Below, piece after piece: positions 1 through 6,157 of a DNA stretch of 7,699 bases; position 1 is the first letter of the stretch; every line of letters starts with the position of its first letter. A model generated the notes under the pieces. The model did not search any database and was not told where the DNA came from. It worked only from the letters and a program-made list of their open reading frames with translations. A program made the translations under genes and the position numbers. The stretch spans positions 1-7,699 of the forward strand of contig DMOT01000187.1 of NCBI GenBank assembly GCA_003456765.1. Direction: 5' to 3'. Source of the DNA: Bacillota bacterium (GTDB lineage Bacteria; Bacillota; DTU025).

Positions 1-216
1 ATCAAGTTCCATGTTCGCAAGGCTCGACAAGAAGGCCAAAGGACGATCGCCCTCCATGCCACGTCGTTTCTTGATAACATCGCTGACAGAGCTGTAGATG
101 CCTATCAAGTTTACAGATCCGAGAACGTCATCTACCGCGGCCTGCCCTCTCTCGCTGAGGAAAGGGCGCATGGCCTTTATCAGCCCTACACTGTCGGAAT
201 CAGTCGGGATTTTCAT
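1..216 (-). CDS. Hypothetical protein, N-terminal part (runs off left edge)
   Basis: An open frame of 72 codons begins at ATG 216-214 and is still open at base 1, so only the N-terminus is visible. The start is supported by an ATGA overlap with the stop of the S8 protease gene (TGA 215-213), the usual sign of translational coupling, and by a G-rich GGGGGTGG stretch just upstream. The protein begins MKIPTDSDSVGLIKAMRPFL and looks soluble and mostly helical. It has an ERGQ motif near residue 23 and a basic KKRR patch near residue 51. There is no signal peptide or membrane segment in the visible part. I do not recognise the family. Its place as the third gene of the small membrane protein/protease operon suggests a shared process, possibly sporulation-related if the candidate promoter upstream is real; that is inference only. 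Confidence 0.7.
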   Translation of the reverse strand, partial: MKIPTDSDSVGLIKAMRPFLSERGQAAVDDVLGSVNLIGIYSSVSDVIKKRRGMEGDRPLAFLSSLANMELD

Positions 217-1409
217 GTAGCCACCCCCATCACGGAAGCGCCACGAGTCCGCTTCTTGGATATCCTTGACAAGGCCTGGGCGACGTTTAGAACCCCGGCG
301 CCCTGCTCATCCTGGTTCACACCGTCCAGCCTGTCGGCGCTTGCCTGCAATATAGACTTGATTTCTGATGGTGACAGGCCTGGATCCGCCTCAAGAAGCA
401 GAGCCACGGTGCCTGTGACGTGGGGCGCGGCCATAGAAGTCCCCGTGCTCTTTCTGTATTTCCTTCCGGGCCAAGTGGAAAGGATGTCAACCCCCGGCGC
501 CGAGAGGGTTACTTCCCGACCCCTGCTGGAGAAATCGGCTATCTTGTCGTTCTGGTCAATGGCCGCAACTGCTATAGACTCTACGTATCTGGCAGGGTAG
601 CCCACGCTGTTGCTGCCAGGCCCCCGGTTCCCGGCCGCGCAGACCATGGTTATCCCGGCCTTGCGGGCATTTTGCACCATATCCCTAAAGGTCTGGTTTT
701 CAACGCTCGAACTGAGGCTCATGTTGACGACCCTGATCTCTTTTTCCACACACCAACCTATGCCGTCAATGAGGTTCGACAGTTTCCCTGAACCCTTATC
801 ATTCAGAACCTTGACTGCGTAAATGTTCACTTTCGGGGCGACCCCAAGCACCCCCAGACCATTCCTCAGGGCTCCTATTGTGCCTGCAACGTGAGTGCCG
901 TGGCCGTTGTCATCTGAGGCAGATTCAATTCCGGGAATTGCGCTGTAGCCGCCCTTGACATTCCTGGAAAGGTCAGGATGGCGCTGGTCAATGCCAGTAT
1001 CCAGTATGCCTACATTCACACCTGCTCCCGTCTGATTCGCATCGCCGATGTTTACCCTCTTGACTCCCCAGGGAATATCCTCACGAAACCTGGGGCTCCA
1101 ACTGACTTTGCCCAATTCGTGGGCCAGCTCGATGTCGATATCATCTTCTACTCTAACTACGCCTGAACGCGACGAGGCCAGCGCCTGCACGTCGGCGATC
1201 TCATCATCATCTACGAGAACCAATACGGCATTGACGAGGGGCAGCTCGCGCAGAATATGTCCACGACATTCCGCAAGGATCTCCGCCCACTGGTCTCGCC
1301 CGATACTATCATCGAAGACTACAATCTTCTGCTCTCTGCGCTTTCCAGTCGCCGAGAAGCGGAATGATTGAATATCCCGGCCCCCAACTGACCTTGGAGA
1401 TCTACGCAT
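213..1409 (-). CDS. Subtilisin-like serine protease (peptidase S8) with I9-like propeptide, no signal peptide
   Basis: This is a 398-residue subtilase that cleaves peptide bonds using an Asp/His/Ser triad. All catalytic motifs are intact: ILDTGI with Asp137, NGHGTHVAGT with His170, AAGN with the oxyanion Asn261, and GTSMAAPH with Ser325. Residues 27-95 alternate strand and helix (KIVVFDD, an amphipathic helix, HILRELP..AVLVLV, another helix, VVRVEDDIDIE). This resembles the inhibitor I9 propeptide, which folds the enzyme and is cleaved off, here probably around residues 95-115. The start at ATG 1409 is chosen over the in-frame ATG 1457 because GGGAGG (1418-1423) lies 8 nt upstream of it and the longer form would overlap the preceding gene. 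Neither start gives a hydrophobic signal peptide, so the enzyme may act in the cytoplasm (or in a mother cell or forespore) or leave by an unusual route. The C-terminus is a short basic tail. The family call is very secure; the substrate is unknown. Confidence 0.96.
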   Translation of the reverse strand: MRRSPRSVGGRDIQSFRFSATGKRREQKIVVFDDSIGRDQWAEILAECRGHILRELPLVNAVLVLVDDDEIADVQALASSRSGVVRVEDDIDIELAHELGKVSWSPRFREDIPWGVKRVNIGDANQTGAGVNVGILDTGIDQRHPDLSRNVKGGYSAIPGIESASDDNGHGTHVAGTIGALRNGLGVLGVAPKVNIYAVKVLNDKGSGKLSNLIDGIGWCVEKEIRVVNMSLSSSVENQTFRDMVQNARKAGITMVCAAGNRGPGSNSVGYPARYVESIAVAAIDQNDKIADFSSRGREVTLSAPGVDILSTWPGRKYRKSTGTSMAAPHVTGTVALLLEADPGLSPSEIKSILQASADRLDGVNQDEQGAGVLNVAQALSRISKKRTRGASVMGVAT

Positions 1410-1417
1410 TATCCCTA

Positions 1418-1423
1418 CCTCCC
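1418..1423 (-). promoter_or_regulatory. Ribosome binding site of the S8 protease gene
   Basis: GGGAGG on the minus strand lies 8 nt upstream of ATG 1409-1407. It decides the start of the protease gene in favour of this ATG over the in-frame ATG 48 nt further upstream, which lies inside the preceding small gene. Confidence 0.75.
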
Positions 1424-1428
1424 ATCCC

Positions 1429-1596
1429 CTACTTGGGCATCTCGCCCACAGAGCCAACCATCCTCATGTCTGGCAACTTGTCGCCTGTATCTCCCGACGC
1501 ACTCTCGTCTCTCTCACCAGTCAGCCATATGCTGACAGCAATTGCTACCATAGTGAGGATGTCAGTGATGAACTCCCTGTTCACAGACTCTTCCAC
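1429..1596 (-). CDS. Small single-pass membrane protein, 55 residues
   Basis: This is a short gene beginning at GTG 1596-1594 and ending at TAG 1431-1429. The GTG is chosen because a near-perfect AAGGAGG (1606-1612) lies 9 nt upstream; the in-frame ATG at 1623 lies upstream of that site and so cannot use it. The product has a short acidic N-terminus (EESVNREF), one hydrophobic segment at about residues 8-24 (FITDILTMVAIAVSIWL), and a polar tail of about 30 residues rich in Gly, Asp and Glu. It is therefore a predicted one-helix inner-membrane protein. The family is not recognised. It ends 19 nt before the protease start, so the two are almost certainly cotranscribed; it might anchor, recruit or modulate the protease (inference). 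Moderate confidence that it is real, because of the ribosome binding site and placement. Confidence 0.6.
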   Translation of the reverse strand: MEESVNREFITDILTMVAIAVSIWLTGERDESASGDTGDKLPDMRMVGSVGEMPK

Positions 1597-1605
1597 TCTC
1601 ACTCT

Positions 1606-1612
1606 CCTCCTT
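1606..1612 (-). promoter_or_regulatory. Strong ribosome binding site deciding a GTG start
   Basis: AAGGAGG on the minus strand lies 9 nt upstream of GTG 1596-1594. It is nearly complementary to the 3' end of 16S rRNA and is the main reason for accepting the small membrane-protein gene. Confidence 0.7.
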
Positions 1613-1646
1613 GCGCCGTGCACAGCCTCTAAACCTTGAAGCGCTA

Positions 1647-1674
1647 TAGATTATGACTTTGGCGTACCTTTGGT
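1647..1674 (-). promoter_or_regulatory. Candidate sporulation-type (sigma-K/sigma-E-like) promoter
   Basis: On the minus strand, ACC (1674-1672) is followed by exactly 16 nt and then CATAATCTA (1655-1647). The Bacillus sigma-K consensus is AC at -35, 16-17 nt, and CATANNNTA at -10, so every specified base matches. Transcription would begin near 1638-1641, giving a leader of about 43 nt before the GTG of the small membrane-protein gene with its ribosome binding site inside, a natural arrangement. A vegetative reading (CATAAT as -10 with TGGAAC as -35) is weak, matching only three of six -35 bases. A match by chance is possible in this 300-base gap, and it is not known that the organism sporulates. 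Confidence 0.4.
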
Positions 1675-1837
1675 TCCATAACAGACGTTGCATATGACTG
1701 CGCGGACTGAGTTAAGCGAAGCCCCCCGCACTTGCCTTTCGCATGCAGGTCTTTCGCTGCCACATCATCTTCCTATGCATCTTCTGAGAGCAAAGCAACC
1801 CGCTGGATAGTCATTTTTTTAGAGGCAGGCGTACACG

Positions 1838-1874
1838 CAGGAAGGCCGGGATCGAAAAGATCCCGGCCTTCCTG
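1838..1874 (-). terminator. Perfect 16-bp hairpin after the SLH gene, probable transcript end
   Basis: The arms 1838-1853 and 1859-1874 are perfectly complementary over 16 bp, mostly G and C, around a 5-nt loop (TTTTC on the minus strand). It begins 37 nt after the TAG stop of the SLH protein gene, where an intrinsic terminator is expected. It is atypical because no U-tract follows it on either strand: the minus strand continues CGTGTACGCC and the plus strand TATGTCATAT. It may instead stabilise the mRNA 3' end or work with another factor. Confidence 0.6.
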
Positions 1875-1911
1875 TATGTCATATCAGCAGACATGTGCCT
1901 GCAGAAGATCG

Positions 1912-4086
1912 CTACTTGGTTCCGCTTCCCATGGCTATTGCAACTACGGCCGCTATGACGCCTAAGACTGCAAGAACAACTCCGGCAGAACCCTTCTTCG
2001 CACCAGAATCGGCTTCTCCACCCTCCAGCCTCTCTACTCTTGTTTCCAGCTCCTCGATCATCGACTGGAGCTTGACCTCTCGCATCTCGGCTTCCCATCT
2101 CTCCGCTACAAGCTCGTCAGAGAATCTCCTGGCAAGCTCATCCACACTGCCCTCAAGTAACCTATCTATGCTTGCAAGCCGCGCCTCCACATCAGTGAGG
2201 GCTGCCCTTATCTCTTCTATGGAATCATGAGCCTGTTGAACCGCTTCATCCGTCTGGTCCAAACGCTCGGTTGTAGCCTCCAGGTTCCTGATAACGTCCT
2301 GTATGCGCATGGAATTCTGGAGAACCCTTCCACTTGTCTTCAGGTCTTCTGCAGAGTTAGCCTTGATGGCCGCTGAGAGGTCGGAAGAAGTCTGCTCCAG
2401 GGACTTCCGGAGCTCTGCGAGAGTCCCTTGCTGAGACGCGAAATCCTGGCCCGTCTTTTCCGAGATCTGGAGCAGCTCTGATTCAATGCTGGCAGCGTAA
2501 TCCTGAAGGGACCTCACATCATTCGCCAGCTCGGAAAGTCCGGTCTCAAGCTCTGACACTTCGCTCTTGTGAACCGCAAGCGCCGCCATGATTGCAGCAT
2601 CGGCCTTAGCAGTCTTCGTCTCAAGCTCAGATATGTCGGCGCGAGCATCTGCAATTTCCGACAGGATCCTCCTCGCCTCTTCCTGATTGGCAAGATCCAT
2701 AGCCTCGCGCTCCTTGCGCTCCGCCTCGACAGCGCTCTCGATCCTCAACTTCATCGAAGACAGCGAGGATTCAAACTCGTCCTGCCTGGCCGAAAAGTGC
2801 AATTCTGACGCCTTTCGTGCTTCCGTCTCTCCATCCAGGCTGAGCGAAAGGGCATCGACCTGCCGAACCAAATCGGAATAGGCCGCCTCTCTGGCGCTGC
2901 GCTCCGCCTCAATCCCAGCAGCCAATGAAAGCGCCGTAGCCTGTTCCAGTTCATCCTGGGACGATGTGATGGATTCCAGTCGCTTCACTAGCTGATCCAG
3001 TTCGGAGGCTCGAACAGCCCGCTCAGCCTCGATCGCCGCCGCTATCTCCAGTTTCAGGGACGTCTCAAGCTCGTCCTGTCGGGCCGAGAGGTGAGATTCT
3101 GAAGCCCTTCGCGCTTCCGTCTCGCTGTCAAGGCTCAGCGACAGGGCGTTCACTTCCCCCATCAAGCCAGCGTAGGCTGCTTCTCTGGCGCTGCATTCTC
3201 CCTCAACAGCAGCCGTCAGTTGGCCGGTGAGGGCCGCAACTGCGCCCTGCCTGGCTGCCGATTCAGCGCCAAGCGCGCCTTCAGCCCATGCTCTGTTGGC
3301 TGCCAAAGCCTTCTCGGTGTTATCTACACGTACGCCTAGGGCATCGAGCTTCGCAACGTAGGCCTGCTGGTCTTCGCTGATCTTGGCGAGTGAAAGCGTC
3401 AGCCTATTCTCAAGATCCGCACGGGCTTTGGCTTCATCAGATGCAGTTGTGCGTGCCAGGGACTCAACAGAGTCAGTTCTGGCCCTGATCTCCGCAATCT
3501 CCTGTCCTAGCCTTGTTTCAGATTCCTGGTTCTGCTTCTTCAGATCTCCGAAAACCGCGGTCAGCTTCTGGTCAGACGCGCTCGCAGTTCTACCGATTTC
3601 TTCCAAGAGCTGCTTTCGCTCTTCCCCTACGACCCTTTCCAATTGCATATACTTAAGTGACATCTCAGCAGTGGCATCTTTTGCGATCGCTGCTTCCCTG
3701 ATGGCCAGGTCAGCGGAGTCCTCCACTTCTTTGAGCCTGGCTGTGATCACAGCTAGCTGCTCCCTGAGAACAGTGGCCGTCTCCCTGACTATCCTCATGT
3801 CATCTTCACTCAGACTAGTACGGCCTGCCTCCACGTCATGGAGGAGTTTCGCCGTCACAAAGGCAAGCAAATATCTATTTACAGGTTCGTCGCCGGAGAA
3901 CTCGCCGCCTTCGTACACACCCATGTATCCCTTCTCGACCAGCAAGTTCACTGCTTCATATGCCCAATGGTCCTTCGGCACATCCCTCACTGTGACTGGT
4001 GCCGCCAGGGCAGCTGATGATACCAGCGAGACTGCGATCAAAACGCTCACAGCTGCAATGCTCAGCCTCTTCCAAATCTCAGACAT
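1912..4086 (-). CDS. SLH-domain coiled-coil envelope protein (Omp-alpha-like outer-membrane tether)
   Basis: The product is a 724-residue exported protein. A signal peptide covers about residues 1-29 (WKRL, a hydrophobic core, then SSAALAA). One SLH domain follows at about 30-88, with the typical DVPKDHWAYEAV start and a GEFSGDEPVNRYLLA end; SLH domains bind peptidoglycan-linked polymers. Residues from about 95 to 688 are almost entirely charged/Ala/Leu coiled coil, including a 98-residue internal duplication. After a short GEADSGAKKG linker, a hydrophobic segment (about 702-720, VVLAVLGVIAAVVAIAM) ends the chain with GSGTK. SLH at the N-terminus, a rod, and a C-terminal membrane segment is the layout of Thermotoga Omp-alpha, which links the outer membrane to the cell wall; this one is considerably longer. 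The second of two adjacent ATGs is chosen because G7 lies 5 nt before it but only 2 nt before the first (4089). It is the last gene of the exb-tonB operon, 24 nt after the cohesin gene. The architecture is clear; the tether role is inferred. Confidence 0.9.
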   Translation of the reverse strand: MSEIWKRLSIAAVSVLIAVSLVSSAALAAPVTVRDVPKDHWAYEAVNLLVEKGYMGVYEGGEFSGDEPVNRYLLAFVTAKLLHDVEAGRTSLSEDDMRIVRETATVLREQLAVITARLKEVEDSADLAIREAAIAKDATAEMSLKYMQLERVVGEERKQLLEEIGRTASASDQKLTAVFGDLKKQNQESETRLGQEIAEIRARTDSVESLARTTASDEAKARADLENRLTLSLAKISEDQQAYVAKLDALGVRVDNTEKALAANRAWAEGALGAESAARQGAVAALTGQLTAAVEGECSAREAAYAGLMGEVNALSLSLDSETEARRASESHLSARQDELETSLKLEIAAAIEAERAVRASELDQLVKRLESITSSQDELEQATALSLAAGIEAERSAREAAYSDLVRQVDALSLSLDGETEARKASELHFSARQDEFESSLSSMKLRIESAVEAERKEREAMDLANQEEARRILSEIADARADISELETKTAKADAAIMAALAVHKSEVSELETGLSELANDVRSLQDYAASIESELLQISEKTGQDFASQQGTLAELRKSLEQTSSDLSAAIKANSAEDLKTSGRVLQNSMRIQDVIRNLEATTERLDQTDEAVQQAHDSIEEIRAALTDVEARLASIDRLLEGSVDELARRFSDELVAERWEAEMREVKLQSMIEELETRVERLEGGEADSGAKKGSAGVVLAVLGVIAAVVAIAMGSGTK
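2761..3216 (-). repeat. 98-residue internal duplication in the coiled-coil rod
   Basis: Two stretches of the SLH protein match closely at an offset of exactly 98 residues (14 heptads). Copy 1 is about residues 291-344 (bases 3216-3055) and copy 2 about 389-442 (bases 2922-2761). Shared landmarks are SAREAAY, ALSLSLD, ETEAR.AS and SARQDE. After these the register shifts by 3 residues (offset 101) and EAER-type motifs recur between and after the copies. The bases are also visibly similar but diverged, so the duplication is not recent. Confidence 0.8.
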
Positions 4087-4091
4087 CATTA

Positions 4092-4098
4092 CCCCCCC
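4092..4098 (-). promoter_or_regulatory. G7 tract serving as ribosome binding site of the SLH gene
   Basis: Seven consecutive G residues on the minus strand (AATTGGGGGGGTAATGATG) lie immediately before tandem ATG codons. The tract is the only G-rich site in the 24-nt gap between the cohesin and SLH genes. Its spacing is 5 nt to the second ATG (4086) and 2 nt to the first (4089), which favours the second. Confidence 0.55.
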
Positions 4099-4113
4099 AA
4101 TTAGCCGTTGATG

Positions 4114-6126
4114 TTATTGCCTGGTGATCTGCACTGTGCAGGGAGCAGGAACGGATCCCAGCGATATCAGACTGCCCGACACATTCGTAAGGACAAGGTT
4201 CTCTACTGAAAACAGAGCATCGCCCATCTTCTTGGCCTTGAAGTAGAAGGTTGCCGCGCTGCCCCAGGCATGATCGGGCGACTCCAGAGCGCCCCACGTC
4301 CCCGATACCCGGCCGGGCACCGATTGCAGGTCCCCCTCGTTCCACGGCATGAGCACTCCCTCAGCTGCGAACAGAGCCCCTCTCGATACCATCGCCAGAT
4401 CGACCAGGCCATCATCGTACCTCAGGTCAAACCTGGCGGATTTCAGATCAGGGACGTTGGTTATCATCACGTCCACGCTGAATATGTCGCCAGGCATGAC
4501 CCGGCTCTTGCTGGGCCTTGCCCACACTCTCGGGCGAATATTAGGCACCTGAATTGAGGCGCTTGCCCTCGATGGCGGCGCATCCTCGGCAGATGCGCTC
4601 ACCAGTATCGTGTGGGTGCCAGCCTCCGGATGGCCTCCCAGTATCCAACTGAAATCCTGAGGGCGATTAGGTTCTAAGGTGCCAATCAGCAGCTCTGTTA
4701 CTGCGCCTCCCACGATCTCAAAGCCGGCAACCGTATCCAGTTGCACACGGGACCAATGGGCCGGAGATCCTCCAGTGTTCTCAACCCGAACAGTGAGCCT
4801 CACCGGCCACGGGTAGATTTTCTCATCACGGACCTCCAGGGCCTCCAGATGGCTTATCCTGGCCAGGAGCCGCGGAGGCGCCAGTACTTCCACACGCCGC
4901 GAAACCTGGTTGGGATCGGCATTAGTCGCCGTGACATCGACCCGAAGGTCGCCGCCGCCAACACCACCCCAGCCGGCGACTACTTGCCAGGCTACCTGCG
5001 CAGTCTCACCGGGCTCCAGGTCGCCAACGGTTCGCGTATCTCCCTGCCCGCCTGCGAGTTTGAAACCAACCGGCAGAGACAAGGTGGCAGTTACATCGTG
5101 GGCTGGGCCTTCGCCTGTGTTGTTTATGTAGGCTACAGCAAGGAATGAGCCTACTCCGTCAGCAGAGAGCCCTACCTCCGCTGGCGCAGTCATTCCAAGC
5201 GCAAGTTTGCCGGGCGCAAGCGTAATTCCGCCGAGTCCGTAATAGGTTACGTAATGCCTTACCTGGCCTGGGGCCAGAAGCGCCGGCATCCAGTACATTG
5301 CCACTGCAGAGTCGAGGTCAGACTCTTTAGAACGAACAAATTCCCGGCCTGGTACGAGATCCACATCCCAAAGGTTGTCGGCAAATGAACCCCAGTCAGA
5401 GAATGCTATCTGGCCAGGGGGCGTAAGCTCTCCTCCGGCCATGGTTCCCTGCGCAGTTACTGACGGTTCCACCATAGAGTCAAAAGCCTGCCAGTAGTCG
5501 GGTATCTCTCCGCCCGAAAGCATCGTATCTGAAACGATAGCCCTCTCTCCGGCACGAAGCGGAGCTCCGTCGTTGGCTCCGAGCATTGTGTCGATCATTA
5601 AACGCAGGCCTACATTTCTGGTCATGCTGCCTACGTTTTCCACCTTGTAGTGGATTCTCGCTGTGTCAAGATATCGCGTGCTTGGGCTCTTAACAAATGA
5701 AAGCTCTTGTGTTACAAGAATATCGCCAACCATGTAGCTGCACACAGCCTTCCCGTCCCGCACTTCGGGAAGGCTTGTCGGCACGCCGTACATTCCGGAT
5801 CTTCCAGCGCGACGAGTCGTCCTCCCGCCAAAGACCCAGTCCGACCCGTCTATGCGAATGGTTGTGTAAGAAGTCCACGGCATGGGACGCCCGTAGATGA
5901 GCGGCAGGTTATCGTCGGCCGGGTTTCGGGGATCCCCGCCTGTGGTCTCAACGCCAAACCTGCCTGCCTCCATCGGGCCTGGATTGACCGTGATCTTTAT
6001 GAATTCATTGGTGATTTCAATAGGCGCCGCGGTGTCGGCCTCTGCAACTCCCGGATGCATAGCAAATGCAGAAGACAGGAGCAGAAGAGCCACAACGACC
6101 GCGCGCGCCTTACGTGATTTCCCCAT
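4114..6126 (-). CDS. Exported multidomain beta protein with C-terminal cohesin-like domain
   Basis: The product is a 670-residue secreted protein. A signal peptide spans residues 1-30 (KSRKAR, a leucine-rich core, cleavage after AEA). A domain of about 290 residues (31-318) is beta-rich with landmarks PWTSYTTIRIDG (83-94), LMIDTMLGANDGAP (176-189) and TYYGLGG (294-300); I cannot name its family. Two Ig-like modules of the CARDB/DUF11 type follow (about 319-417 and 418-528), each with an N.TG..PAH motif and a LEP turn. The C-terminus (about 532-667) reads like a cohesin domain: PGDIFSVDVMITNVPDLKSA, RFDLRYDDGLVDL, GRVSGTWG, ATFYFKAKKMGDALFSVENL. Cohesins bind dockerins or mediate surface protein contacts. 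No dockerin, SLH domain or membrane anchor is seen, so it is free, periplasmic or held by a partner. The start is ATG 6126, with GGAGGTG 9 nt upstream; the open frame extending to 6246 overlaps tonB and lacks that site. It lies 31 nt after tonB. Confidence 0.9.
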   Translation of the reverse strand: MGKSRKARAVVVALLLLSSAFAMHPGVAEADTAAPIEITNEFIKITVNPGPMEAGRFGVETTGGDPRNPADDNLPLIYGRPMPWTSYTTIRIDGSDWVFGGRTTRRAGRSGMYGVPTSLPEVRDGKAVCSYMVGDILVTQELSFVKSPSTRYLDTARIHYKVENVGSMTRNVGLRLMIDTMLGANDGAPLRAGERAIVSDTMLSGGEIPDYWQAFDSMVEPSVTAQGTMAGGELTPPGQIAFSDWGSFADNLWDVDLVPGREFVRSKESDLDSAVAMYWMPALLAPGQVRHYVTYYGLGGITLAPGKLALGMTAPAEVGLSADGVGSFLAVAYINNTGEGPAHDVTATLSLPVGFKLAGGQGDTRTVGDLEPGETAQVAWQVVAGWGGVGGGDLRVDVTATNADPNQVSRRVEVLAPPRLLARISHLEALEVRDEKIYPWPVRLTVRVENTGGSPAHWSRVQLDTVAGFEIVGGAVTELLIGTLEPNRPQDFSWILGGHPEAGTHTILVSASAEDAPPSRASASIQVPNIRPRVWARPSKSRVMPGDIFSVDVMITNVPDLKSARFDLRYDDGLVDLAMVSRGALFAAEGVLMPWNEGDLQSVPGRVSGTWGALESPDHAWGSAATFYFKAKKMGDALFSVENLVLTNVSGSLISLGSVPAPCTVQITRQ
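4126..4533 (-). other. Cohesin-like domain region of the exported protein
   Basis: Residues about 532-667 carry the cohesin pattern: an early PGD followed by a V.V.I.NVPDL strand, an RFDLRYDDGLVDL strand pair, a central glycine-containing strand (GRVSGTWGAL), and a closing F.FKAK..G...F.VENLVLTN segment. This is the region that would form a protein-protein interface. It is a domain-level call from motif pattern alone, without a profile search. Confidence 0.75.
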
Positions 6127-6135
6127 GATATAAGG

Positions 6136-6142
6136 CACCTCC
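6136..6142 (-). promoter_or_regulatory. Ribosome binding site of the cohesin-domain gene
   Basis: GGAGGTG on the minus strand lies 9 nt before ATG 6126-6124, in the 31-nt gap after the tonB stop. It fixes the start at the signal-peptide methionine rather than any of the upstream codons overlapping tonB. Confidence 0.8.
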
Positions 6143-6157
6143 GCGTACGTCAAGCAG

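Larger units (their letters stand above)
1613..1911. other. Intergenic region between two minus-strand operons
   Basis: About 300 bases lie between the stop of the SLH protein gene and the ribosome binding site of the small membrane-protein gene. It contains a perfect hairpin at 1838-1874 and a candidate promoter at 1647-1674. The middle part (about 1680-1835) has no feature I can support. It contains a T7 run on the plus strand (1814-1820) and only very short open frames on the minus strand, the longest being a 39-codon GTG frame (1644-1763) whose stop overlaps the candidate -10 element. Confidence 0.7.

Noticed and set aside
1644..1763. A 39-codon GTG frame on the minus strand in the intergenic region
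   Set aside because: There is an AGGAAG-like site before it, but the product shows no recognisable feature, and its stop overlaps the candidate -10 element. Too weak to call a gene.
1814..1820. T7 run on the plus strand as a terminator tail
   Set aside because: No stable hairpin lies just upstream on the plus strand, and no plus-strand gene ends here. On the minus strand it is an A-run after the hairpin.
1811..2098. A 95-codon minus-strand frame across the SLH gene end and the hairpin
   Set aside because: It is out of frame with the SLH gene, has no ribosome binding site and gives an Arg/Gly/Cys-rich product typical of a shadow frame.
3383..4111. A 242-codon open frame on the plus strand
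   Set aside because: It is antisense to the SLH coiled-coil gene. The length comes from the biased codon use of Ala/Glu/Ser-rich coiled coil; the product is a Ser/Ala-rich string with no domain and it has no operon context.
4741..5148. A 135-codon plus-strand open frame
   Set aside because: It is antisense to the cohesin-domain gene, with no start context and no recognisable protein features.
4114..6126. Dockerin or SLH module in the cohesin protein that would explain its anchoring
   Set aside because: I looked for paired DxNxDGxxxxxD calcium loops and SLH motifs in the protein and found none.
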